Of a DNA stretch of 64,000 bases, positions 13,801-26,611 are shown piece by piece. The notes below the pieces were generated by a model. That model was not told the DNA's origin. It saw only the letters and a list, made by a program, of their open reading frames with translations, and did no database searches. A program made the translations under genes and the position numbers. The stretch comes from Embiotoca jacksoni (taxonomy: Eukaryota > Chordata > Actinopteri > Embiotocidae). The DNA lies in contig JAKOON010000002.1 of the NCBI GenBank assembly GCA_022577435.1, positions 12,992,184-13,056,183 on the forward strand, given 5' to 3'. The stretch's first letter is position 1; each line of letters starts with the position of its first letter.

Positions 13801-14943
13801 TAAGCTCTATAGCATAACTCAGTGTGTTTAAAATGAGCCTGTTTGTGTGGTTGCTCTGTGTGTGTATGTCAGATGATATCATGGCCTTAGACAACCATTT
13901 CAGTAGTGCACAATGGTGCTGAAAGTTCATATTACTTTTGTTTTCCCAAACAAAGCAGCATCAAAGAAAAAGAGCAGCACACACCCAGCTGAACAGACAA
14001 AAGTATGCAATGCTAAAGCTAAGTAGGTACCAAATATGTACACACGGACACAATAAGTACTGACCAGTGATGCGCGTCGTAGCCTGCGGCTCATGGGTTT
14101 GTCAAAGGGCGGGCTGTTCATGGCAAACTTTTCCAAGTAGCCCTCCGGTAGCCTGATATCAGCCGGGAGAGACAAACGCTTGTTTATGTCCTGAAAATAG
14201 AAAAAGGAGGAAACAGAGGGAGGCAGAAAGAAGTTAATGAGTTTACGAAATTGAAATTGTAACCTGTAACCCTATGAACGTGGTGAGATGTTTGAGAGAG
14301 GAGTTTCCATGAAAACAATTGTAGATTCACACAAATACATTTGCACCATAAGAAGGGTGTATATAAGAATAAAATAAATACAAGAACATTAAAAAAAAAA
14401 AAAATCACAACTGATGGAAAAAAAAGATTTGTCTCTTCCTCTTGTTTGCATTGTGGCTCCGGAAAGTCTCTTGTCAAGCAGGCTCCGAAAAGTTTCTTTT
14501 GTTGTCTATCTTATTTGAAAGTGATTCTTTTTGTTTTACTTTCCGCAATATCAGCCTCGAAGAAAAAAGTAATGTGAAATAAAGTGTGACTAAAATAAAA
14601 AAACAAGTGAATTGAATTGATCTAATGGACGACTCCCCTATGTCCTTATCTTGTGACCTACAACCAACTCTGTATTACCATACGAAAGCAGATACAAAGG
14701 GAATGGGAGTGACTGTCAACTGTTTGTCACACTGTATAAAAGCTGCCCTACGGAGGAGTGACATAGAGGACTGCTGGGGAGAGCCCTGCTGGAAAGAGCA
14801 CTGCTGGGGGGGGAGCACTGCTGCACATCTCTCTTTGAGGGTGCATGTAGTTGCTCCTTCTTGCAAGAATAAAATGTCCGATGTGTTTGATTTTGAACCA
14901 AGCCTCTGAGTAATTTTTCCAACACAACATATAGGATATTTAG

Positions 14944-14980
<37 letters not shown>

Positions 14981-15980
14981 AAGAGGTGTGACATGAAGTC
15001 ATAATACATAAAAAATAAATGAAGGAAATTAAAATAAGCCCATTTCCAAACTGAGTCACCATCTCAAACAATCACAATTTGGCTAATAGACTAGTCCACT
15101 TGTGGATTAGTCTATTAGCCAAATTGTCATAGCAATTTTCATGGCCACTTGACAGTTCTTTGAAGACTGAATTTATCACCAAGATCTGGCATTAAAATTA
15201 CTTCTCTTTGGTTCGCCCTGGTTACTGGCCCTTTTGTAACCAAAAAAAAAAAAAAAAAAATCACAATCATACTTCTTTATCCTTCTGTCCCAGCAGTGAG
15301 TTTGACAAGTGACAGCAGCTCAGTCAAATTCAAACATTTGATTTACAAGTGCCATCTGTGAATTCCTGATAAATGATGATGTGAATGATGGATATATCAA
15401 ATAAGGCTGAATAAAAAGCCAGTGCAAGGCATGATGGGACATATTGTAAGTTTTTGGCTGGTTTTAGCTTAGTTTTCAGGGTAAGATGTTGGCAGTGTGA
15501 GCTGGTTGGTTCGAAAGTTGTTGATTGACAGTTTATCAGTTAGACAGTTGTAGTTAAATTAGATTTCAATTAAGAACCGTGAGATCTCTTCAGAAGAAAC
15601 ATTTCGTAGCCCTTTTGTCTCAGATGAGCCCAGTTTAACATGTAATTTTGAGACTTATAAATGATTATATACTTGGGTCAGTGTGGCGTTATTGATAGAT
15701 TCTACCATGCATCCGACTCTGCAACAGCTGGATTAACCTTCCACTTTCTAGCCCTGGCTGGTATGCAATTTGTGTTACTCTCCATTTCCCACTATGCATT
15801 TCTCCCATATACGAGTACTATCCATGTAGAACATGCTCACCCACAAGGTGCCAATCACACATTGTTTCCATGGCAGCTGTGGCTGGCTGGCCCGGTCCCA
15901 ACAGCCCCATAGTGTGTCCTTGATGTGAGTGCGCATAACGATATGCGTGTTTACAAGTGAATGTTGGTGGGAGGGTAGAG

Positions 15981-16074
<94 letters not shown>

Positions 16075-16777
16075 GTGAGACTGAAGATGAAAGGTAGAGG
16101 GATTTTACGCCTGTAATGGTTTTATCTGAGCTCATTGGCGACCATCGCAACATGCAGTGCTACATACTACGACCCCTAAACTGAAAAGCACAGTGGCATA
16201 CTATAGATCCTGAAAACAAACACTGACACAGTAAAAAATGTCGATCCGTGCTCCGCACGCTGCATAAGCAGGTTGAAATATAGAAAATGAGCCACAAACA
16301 CATGCGTTTAAATGACAGACTAGCTGTAGTTTAAAAATCTGAATCTGAATCAAAAAAGACTGAAATGCAAGCACTGCAACAGCATACAATAACAACACAC
16401 TAAACCTGTATATTGCTTTAAACCTTTCCAAATACATTTAATATCTTATGCATTTCTATTTGTGGTTTCCAGATAACCAAAACCAAAAGACCTTCACACA
16501 AGTCTCTTCACACACTGTCCATACTCCTTTCCAAAAGGGAAACAATGGACACAAGTTCACGAAGATACAAACATTCATGCTCTGTTATTCACCGGTAGAG
16601 ACTGAATAACGACCCAGAATACAAACACACATACACGTGCGTCCCCATACTCACAATGCAGAACAGCTCTAGTAGCTCCCTCATTGTCCTCCTTAAACGT
16701 ATTTTTCTATGCATTCACACACACATGTGATTTCAACGATGCGTGTCTCTGACCTGATACATGACTGCACACACACT

Positions 16778-16847
<70 letters not shown>

Positions 16848-18024
16848 CTGGCACTGTGGTAGAGTGCCATCCACATGCTCAGAAAGAGGAGGAGAAATAA
16901 GAAGAGGAGGAGGGGGAAAGCAGGAGCAGAGGAGAGAGGAATGGACAGATTCCTGAGGGGAAAAAGGCAGATGGGGGGGGAAGGGGTGAAGGAAGGGGGT
17001 GGCTGAGAGAAAACGTTGTTTTTCTGTGCTCTCCCACCATCATTTCGTCCTCAACCTCTCCTTCTTCCTCGTCTCTCTTATCATGTTCTGAGCCCTATTC
17101 CTCTGGATCTCCCTTTTCTTTGTCACACCAATAATTATTCCTACATCTGTAATTACACTCTCAACACAGCGTTTTACTCTCCCACACTGCCCCTCCATCT
17201 TCTTCTCTTTCTGTGGTAAACATGGTCTAAATTAGTCGCTTCCACTGTTCACAGCAGTTATATAGTCTGTGTATCCAGAGGCATTTCCCGTGATACTGCT
17301 AAGCTCATCACTCTGCATCTCCCACAGACACAAGCAGCACTGAGCACATACTCACTGCTAATGTGTAAAACAAAGAAGCAAACTGCAAATCTATCTGTCC
17401 ACAGAAAGCACAGGTACACGAACATAGACAGTCACACAAAGGTCAGGTTTGTGTACAAAAGTGCTTGCTATTCACAATGTACATTGTCTAACAACGTTTA
17501 TAGCCGTTTTTTTTTTATTTTGTAATGTTGTTTTGATAAAAATCACTGGTCTCTAAGTGTGAATTAACAACAATAACGCATTGCACAAATAAGGGAAAAA
17601 TAGGTAAAGATGGCAAAAACAAATGAGCACAGTAGGGTGCAAAATTGTTGCTTTTTTTTTTTTTTTCCACTGTAATGAAAATGATAAACAGATACAAAAA
17701 AAATAAACGCATACTGTAAAATAAATCTTGATGGAGACTCATTGGATTTTTTTAATTTTTGTTTTATTATAAAGTTGTCTTGATCCCAGTTTGGCATTTC
17801 TTTGTTGCAATTTCTTGTAATATATCAGCAAACTAACATACACCGATACTGATATGAAAATCAACAGGGTCAAATATGAGCCTGTCCAATTTATCAGTTT
17901 AGTTTACAAATCTGACACATGATATAGTTCTAAAAATGTCCTTTATAGATGTTTTGGGACAGTCTTTAGCATCACAATATCTCAATGAATAAGGATGTGT
18001 CCTACAGCAGTAATCCTGGTGTAA

Positions 18025-18071
<47 letters not shown>

Positions 18072-18589
18072 CGTTCGTGCGTGCGTGCGTTCGTGCGTGC
18101 CTGACTGCGTGCCAGCTTCCAGTACCTCATTAGAGATGCGCCGATGGTGGTTGTTCCTCATGCGGACCCTCACTGGGCTCTGGACCTCATCAGAGGAGGT
18201 TCCAGACGCCTGGTCACTCTCCCCATCTGAGCCCATCTTCACATTTTCATGGACAATACCTATAAAATACAAACACACAAAGACATGGGCAGTGTTATTA
18301 TTAGGAATTACACTGTGTGATTGTGCTGGCAGAGAAACCAAACCTGAGATGAACATTACATTATCTTTCTAAAAGGATTCTTCCCTTTCAGTGCAGGTTT
18401 TTAGAACTTTTTTTTTTTTTAATGACTGACCATATTTCACTGTCTCCTACTCTATTAGTCTCTCAATGGGATCATTAGGAGACACAATGTTTTGTCTGTC
18501 TTAAATTCCATTCACCCCTCTGTTTGAGCCATAGTCGGGTCCCAATCCCCAAATGATGGATTGTACCACCAGGGATGCAGGGGTGTTTA

Positions 18590-18668
<79 letters not shown>

Positions 18669-21600
18669 GCCACTGGTAAGATGAGGAAGTCAGACATCAA
18701 TATCAATATTACCCCGAGTGCAACTGGAGCTTTCCCATCTCAGCCGGCCACCCCCCATACCTTCAACTGCCCCAGAATCCATCTGATTAATGAGTCACGG
18801 TGCAGCAGACAGGACTGCCTCATTCAATAGAGTGTGAGTAAATGTGGGGGGAAGGGTCTCTCTTTGGCTTTCAGCTCCAGAGTCTGGGTCATGTACAGCA
18901 CGTACAGTACGTCTGAGTGTGTGTGTTTGTGGAGGGAACTTTTTCATGAACGGGACTGACATATTTTAAAGCTCACTGCTAACAGGGGTAACAACTTACC
19001 TTACATACCATCATCTACTGTTTACACTTACAACAGCCACCATCGGCAGAGGAGAGACAGATAAAGGAAGGATTCGAGTATTGAGAAGAGGGTGGTTTTG
19101 GTGGATAGAAAAATAAATCCCCCCGAGTGACTCTGACACCCAAGGGCCAGCTATGTAAATGTTATTATGCTATTACGGTAAGGTGTCTGTCAGCAACAGA
19201 ACATCTGAGATCTATTCCAGGCCATTTGTGTGTATTTCTTTCATGTAATTAGGGTTGGGATTTGAGAAAGACAAGTTGCTCTACAGATACTGTCCGAAAA
19301 TGAAAAAGATTAAATATAGACTCTGTGAGCAGTGTATTAACAAAATACAGCTAACTCGCTTTTTCAACACAGTTTACTTACTTTCAATCTGCTAACGTTA
19401 GTGCAAGGTATATCATTTTTTTTGTCAAGCACTGCAGAGATTGTTTGTTTTTATGGGGTGTTTTACAATCTCTACAAGTAAATTAGAGGTCATGGTTTAA
19501 AATGCATTCACTAAAGTGTTCAATATGACATAAATAAAGAATTGTGAAATAAATAATCCCTGGAGTAAATTGTGAGAAATATGAAAATAAACTAATTAAG
19601 TCTTGATCTTATGTTTATAGGTTTTATAGGACATCATCTTCATGTCATTATACAAAAAAAATTCAAAGTGGCATTGTTCCCAATAACATTTATTTCATGC
19701 CACTTTTTATTTTGTCATGTCACTTTTCATATTGTATTTATTAAATTGATCATGTCATTTTTCAGGGCAGTGGTGTTCATCACATTGCACTCTCAGCCAT
19801 CAGTAATTCACATGCCCTCTGGCTCCACCCATTAACCACAACAATGTCAAAGTAATTCTGATTTAACTAATGAGGATGCTGCTGTAAATAAACACAGCGC
19901 ATATAGACACTAACATCTCTTTTATTTTTCCTAACAAGGCTGCACACACCACCTATCCAGCTGGCTAACATAGGCCACTTTCCCAATAATGAAAAACCCA
20001 TTGATGCCCTTCTTCATTTTCCATAGAGAGGTGGCTGTGTCTCAGATGGCAGAGCGGGTTGCCCGCTAATCGGAAGGTTGTCCACAAGTCTAAGTGTCCT
20101 TGGGAAAATCACTAAACCCCAAGTTGCTCCCGATGGCATGGCAGCTCAGACTCATTAGTGTGCGAATGTGTGCGTGAATGGGAAACGGTGTAAAAGTGTT
20201 TTGAAAATAAGGTGATAAAGGGCTATACAAGTGCAGACCATTTACCATAGGTCTTCCACAGAAAAGTCCACTACATAGTTAAATTTGATCAGAGATTTTC
20301 TTACTGACACAAACTGTCAGTTGACTGTTTGTGTCTTTAACCTGTGTAGATCCCAGCTCAGCCTACATTGCTTCAGTGGTCTATCTGTTGACAAAACCAC
20401 CATATGTTCATTAGAAAAACACATCCCATCTGTGTAAATACTCAGTAAACCACTTCATAATCACTTAAATCACTAAGTCTCATCTACTGCCTGTGGCCAC
20501 AGAGCAAGACACAGTGATACAGGGAATGAATATACCTTGGTAAGAAAACCGAGCAGTCAGTTGTCACTATCAGGAATCAGGAATCAACCCCTACAATCCT
20601 GATGGTGAAACATTAAACTCAAGCTAACTGACACCAGACTGGGGGAAAATTGATCCAGGATATATCTACATAGTGACGGACGCACTAGCATGACCACAAG
20701 CTCTCGACGAGTGAGTATCCAGTACCCCTATTATGTCACAGGTCCTTCTCACTGTCTGAAAGGCCTGGCTCTTGTCTGTTTGTATAAACAATCAAGCAGA
20801 TATGGGTGGATGAGACAGGATGACCTGACCTGAGAGGAATATTCCATCACCTGTGACCTAAAACAATATGATATTATGACAATCTGCTAGGACAAACAAC
20901 AGTACATGCATCTTTCATACACCAGCTTCTCCAGCTCTTTCTCTCCTCAAAATAAACCTGCAGTTCCACTCACACATACCTCCTAATCACCCAACACATT
21001 ATTTTCCCGTCTCCTGCAGATTCTGTCTGTTCTATTTCCATAGAAGACTAAGAGCAGACAGTGAATGTCACGAGCTAACACTGCCTCTCTGTGTGGAGCC
21101 AGGATGGCCTATTTAGGGTTGCTGACTCCCTGCTAGTACGTCTGGAAGAGTGAGTGGGTTACTTTTAGGGCTATCCTTACATCATCTAGCTCTGCATGTA
21201 TTCCACTTAGCCAGAAACCCATCTCCAGCACATGATAGCAGGGTCTCAAAAAAAGATGGACAAGCTGGTGGAAAGGATGTTAAAAGAAATAAAGTAAGAT
21301 TGGCTTCAGGAACCCTTCAAAGAGCAGCCGGAATATTGGGATTTATTGCCATAAGCCCTTACTTGTCAAAGCCAGACACTGGTTGTTCAAGGGTGAACTG
21401 GTAGAATTAATAGTTACTGTTCACATCCACATTACCTACAACTATTACAATAGGCTTTAGGCTTTGAACTGAATCCTTTCACTTCTCTTTTTTGCTCTTA
21501 GGCCAGGAGTTCTCAAACTCTATTTAAAGCACAGGAGAGTTCACTGTCTGAATTTGGCCTGAGAAGCAGGAATAGAGATACTGCCATCGTTGTGCTGACA

Positions 21601-24600
21601 AGCAAATTAATTAAAAATTCAAAAAGAAGAACTCGCAGGACTCTTCACTTCTCCAAAGAATTCATGGGATTCATGTGGCAACACACATTGCTATGGTCCA
21701 CCGCACCGCATCTCGCATCTTTAAACCAGCCACAAAATGGAAATTAGATTTTAAAATGAATACGTTTAAGATGTTCAGAGTTGTAGGATCAGCAGATTAT
21801 GAGAGGAAGCTACTCACATAAACCTGTGTCTTTGTATGAAATAAAGCCTCAGGACTTGATTGATCTTAAAATCAGTACACCGACATCTTGCATGTGTTGA
21901 TACAATGGAAATATTATTCTTAGATGTAGAATTACTTCCAGGCATCCTTTGAACAATGTTTTATCTGAATTAAAATCCAAAGTATTTATTGTTACAACAG
22001 TCTGATCAATATGTTCTTTGACCTGGAGAATCAGCATGTAGATGAACTTGAGGATGCAGATGACAGTGATAAGACTCACCGATACGGTTTCCCGGAGGAC
22101 GACATGAGTCCAAGACTCGAAGCATACGGAAAGGTGACAGCCTCAGCGGGGTGTCTCTCTCCCCCATCCTCAACCCCTCTCCCACTCTAGCCTCCCCCAT
22201 CCGAGAGTCTCCCACCCTAGAAACCCGAGCAGAGCCCCCTTGGGGGTTTTCTGGCACATCCATTGCTCCAGAGGATTCAAAGCACTAACATGTGAAAGGT
22301 CGTCAAAAATAAAAAAAATAAAAAAAATAAAACACACTACGCAAAGAGACAAAAAGAAAAAAAAAAATCCAGATCTTTTCCCCAAAAAGTTAACGCCAAT
22401 TCATTTCAGTCAACCAGTCTGGGTGGCACCCACGTTTTAGGAGCTGTAGCCGATTAAGGGTCCAAGCTTTCAGGAAAAAACACAACCCTCAAGCTTCCTC
22501 CGTATCGCCAGAAGAGCCCCGTGCAACAGAGAACAGCTTTTACATTGCGAGGATAGTGCAGACTGCACAGGCACACTAATCACAATGCAACAACTCCCTC
22601 GGCTGCTACTCCACTTTTAACACACTCTCTCTCCTTCTGTGTGTTTTTGTATAGACGCTCTCTCTCTGACTCTCTTCTTCCCTGCTCTATTTTCTCTCTG
22701 CAGTCACACTGTGCTTGCTGACTAAGGAAGGTCAAACACCATGCAGGTAGGCAAAATGCTGCAGAGACTGTCCAATGCATGCGAGCTGAGAACTGTTACA
22801 ACCTGTCATCTCAAGAAAAACAGGTGTTCTTTATTCATCTGTATCATCCACACACAACTCCTTCCAGCACACTAAACTTACAGGTCCGGGGAGAAAAAAC
22901 ACTTTCATCTATCTGGTATTCAACTATCTGACCTCATTGGCTCCCAGATCTTCCCTTCACCTCTCCCATGTTACTTTTTCCTTTGCGTTCCGGTTTCTTC
23001 TTTTTACTTATGTATTTCCTCTCCTCTGTCAGATCTCCTCTCTTTGTTCTCTTGGTTCTTCCACTGTTATTCAGCACACCACTCTATCCAGGCTGTTGTG
23101 CTGCTCTCTTCCTCTCCATTCCCCTCTCTCGATTACTGCCTCCTTGCCTCCGGCGCCCCTATCAGTGCTTTCAGTGTTGTTAGTCCTCCTGCTCCCTCCC
23201 TTTACCTTGCTAGTACTCCCCTCCCTCTCATGTGATAGCAATCTCTCTCTCTCGCCCTCCTTCTGTCTCTATCTGTCCCTCCCCTTGTTCCTCCCATCTC
23301 TGTCTGGTTCCAGAGATGGTGTTGAATATCAGTACAGTCATCCTGTCTTTCTATTCATTGGCCGATGACAACATTTTCTGCCTGATTAGCCTCTTTCTTA
23401 CTCTCCATCTCAAATGCGTTATCTTCTTCTCCTTCTCATGCTCCTTTCTTCCTCTCCACCCTCTGCCTCCTTGTCCTTATCACTCTCTAGCGCAGAAACG
23501 AAACCCTGAGGCATCTGAGTGACGCCTCTGGCTTCCTAGCTCCCGTCTCCTCCTTCTCTTTCTCTCTGTCCTTTCCCAATGACATGAAGTGCAGGCCATT
23601 ACTCATGTTCAATCCAAAGTACCCATACACCCTCCCCTGCACATGCCACTGCACATACAGTTATCATACATCCCAATGACAACTACTGCCTCACATGCAT
23701 GGTTCTCTCTGACAGACCTGACTACTCCTAATTACATTCCTTATACAAATCTCCAACACGGGATTATCTAGAACGATGCAGAAGTATAAATCCTGAGGAA
23801 TTTGCTGCACTTGAAAACACCAGCGTTTTCGCAGTCACAAACTTCTATTCAAAATAAATGTGTAATAATGACCTACCACAATAATTAAGAGCTTGTTTTT
23901 CTACAGTGTTCTGTTGTGTAACCACCATGCTTCAAATTACTTCCTTAACGTTATCTTTTTCCTTTTGCAACAGAAACAATGAGAAAACAGTCGTTGGTGT
24001 AAAGAAACATTATGACAGTGATTATTGAGGGTTTATTGTTTTCTTGGAAATAACCTTTTATAAGAAGAGCCTAATTTACCAAAGCACAGTACTGATAAAC
24101 AGTTTTGAGGTACTAGTAATTTGAATATTATGATTATGTCTACTGAATACTTCTACTCCACTACATTTCCCTGAGAAATTCTGTTCTTTATGTTTTTACA
24201 TCATTTGTTCAACAGCAACAGTCACTGGTTATTTTTCAGACTATGGTATTTATAAATTGATCATATCATACAAAATATATGGTGTGTTAAAAAAAAAAAA
24301 AATACTAGGCCATGTCATAGATTAAACCACCATATAACATATATGAAGTTAAAATAAACTCCACCTAAACAAACAATAACTACTGCTAATGAACCAGTAA
24401 TATAATCGCATAAAAGCGTTAGTGGCTACTCTGCATAATGAATACTTTTATTCATAATTCAAGTACATGTTGCAAATATTTATTTACTTTTTCTTTGCTA
24501 GTGTTCTATATATAAAAAAAATTAACTTTAACTTTCAGGTATTTCTATATGATACGGTATACCTCCACCTCCACTGAAAATAGCTATTTTCCTCAAAATT

Positions 24601-26471
24601 AAAGTGCACGTCATGGTGCCTTTCATGTGCACTTTATTCAAAGGATAATTCAATGTTTTTTCCAGAAAGCCTACCAGTATATATTTTTAAAGATGACAAC
24701 CAAGCAATGGTATGTTTTTGAAAAATACACTGTCACTGCTTAGCCCCTCTTTCCCAAATCATCCTGCACATTTCCCTCTAGGTTTTCTATAACCAGTTGA
24801 CTTTGCCACCACAGAAACTAACATCAAAAGAAGTGTTTAGAGAGTATAAATGTGTCTATTGCAACTGCATCCAAAATGTCATTACGATAAGGTATTAAAT
24901 GTCATCTACCCTCATAATATTCTCAAGGATAAACACTTTGAAAAGCTGTTGCTCTAATGTTTTAGATAAAACCTCACCCCTCCCTTCTTGTCAATAATCA
25001 GGTTGTCTTGTAAACCTTCACTAACAAAACAAGCTCATGCAGAGAGGCTCACCCTCTATGTCAATAATGATGCACTTAATTATAGGACTACTTACAGACA
25101 CAACCATAATTGACTTAGATACCGTAAATATGTGGGATCATTGGAGCACTGTATACTTAACACATCCTGAGAACATCTTTAATCTGGCTAGGCGTGGACG
25201 GTGTATTCAAACTAATATTTGTGAGAACGATAAGCTCGGAGTGTTCATTTTCACTAAAACCAACATGAGTTGCACTTATACTTGTTTTATTTGGGCTCAA
25301 AACTCTACTTTCAGCTGGATTCAAGAAAAGAGTAATGGTCATTGGCAGGGCATTGACAGACACATATTGATACAGAGTGAGGAATCCTTGAGCTTCAGGC
25401 TGTTTAAAACGTCAAGGACAAAAGCCCACCCATCACGGTCTCCCTGTCTCTTTATAGTCACATGTGCAACTGTACACATAAAAGATTTCTCTCTTGCTTT
25501 GCAGCCACCTCCACACAGCTTTTCACTCCCCTCAAGGTCTCATTCACTTTTTCCTACCACCTTGCTTTAAACATTTGTATTGTTCAATTTGCTGGACTAC
25601 ATTTGAGTTTCCACTTTAAAACATTCTGTTTTCACAATCATTTGAAGCCATAAATACTAAGGTCTGCCTTGAGACGAGCGAGACAAAAAAAAAAAAAAAT
25701 AAAAAAAAAAAAATCAAAGTGCACATAACATCCCTGAGGAAACAGCACGCGCAGCGAAACACACTCACAAGGCTGGGGGGGTGCAGTAATTACCTCTAAA
25801 CCTTTTATCTGCATCTGAGGAATCTTATTATTCAATTACTGGGACCAGAGTGCCTATACTGTAAGTTACCAGCTCTGTTTACTGGTCCTCCATAGTCCCC
25901 AACATCTCTACCCCCACATATAGCTCTGGAAAATACCAGCATTCATTAGCTACATCTTCCTTTAGCCTCAAGCATAAAGCTAGTGAAACAGCAAGCCATC
26001 TCAACACACATAAAAGCTTATAAGACCTGCTACATAAAAGGACTCCACTCCACTGTTCTTATTAAATCTAAACCGGGAGTGAGCAAATGGATGGCCGGGA
26101 GTGGAGGGAGGGAGACGGCTTCTGCGATTAATGCAGTGTTAATGCATTGCATTAAATCCCTGGCACAGACAAGGTCTCTCGTGGTGTACAATACACAGGG
26201 CGGTCTGAACCATCTTACCATCTTTTATCTTTGCCCCATTCTGGTTTCATCTGGAGGTTAAATATAGTATTTTGATGAATGTAGAGAGAAAGAGACACAT
26301 ACAGAGACGGAGGGCAGGGGGAAAGAAGGAAAGGAGACATCTGTGACAGAATCGTAAATAGCAGCCTGCGACGGGTTTGGAGAAGAGGAGGCAGCTTTCA
26401 GCAGAGTCCTTTTTCTCAGTAAAACAGACAGGGGAGGCCAACTAATCCTCAACAGTGTAACTACAGATATT

Positions 26472-26533
<62 letters not shown>

Positions 26534-26575
26534 GAGAGAGAGAGTGAGTGTGAGAGAGAGTGTGAGAGAGAGAGC

Positions 26576-26611
<36 letters not shown>

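Larger units (their letters stand above)
9888..14064 (-). other. cdk16: cdk16 intron between the LPADIRLPEG exon and the SEIGFGK exon
   Basis: About 4.2 kb without recognisable coding sequence. It holds a GT tract joined to a 17-base G run (10859-10899), one copy of a 52-bp direct repeat (13568-13619) and a C run near 13732-13746. Open frames at 10224-11496 lack similarity that I recognise and contain microsatellite sequence. Confidence 0.7.

Noticed and set aside
16709..16900. Open frame with a long Arg-Glu repeat
   Set aside because: It is translation of the AG microsatellite at 16781-16846, without flanking conserved sequence.
6252..18259. Assigning the kinase to CDK18 or CDK17
   Set aside because: Some C-lobe residues match CDK18, but the N-terminal MDRMK, VRVRMRN and DINKRLSLPADIRLPEG blocks are those of CDK16.
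20026..20090. tRNA gene on the plus strand
   Set aside because: Only the A-box part is tRNA-like; the B box and acceptor stem are missing and the rest is a SINE body.
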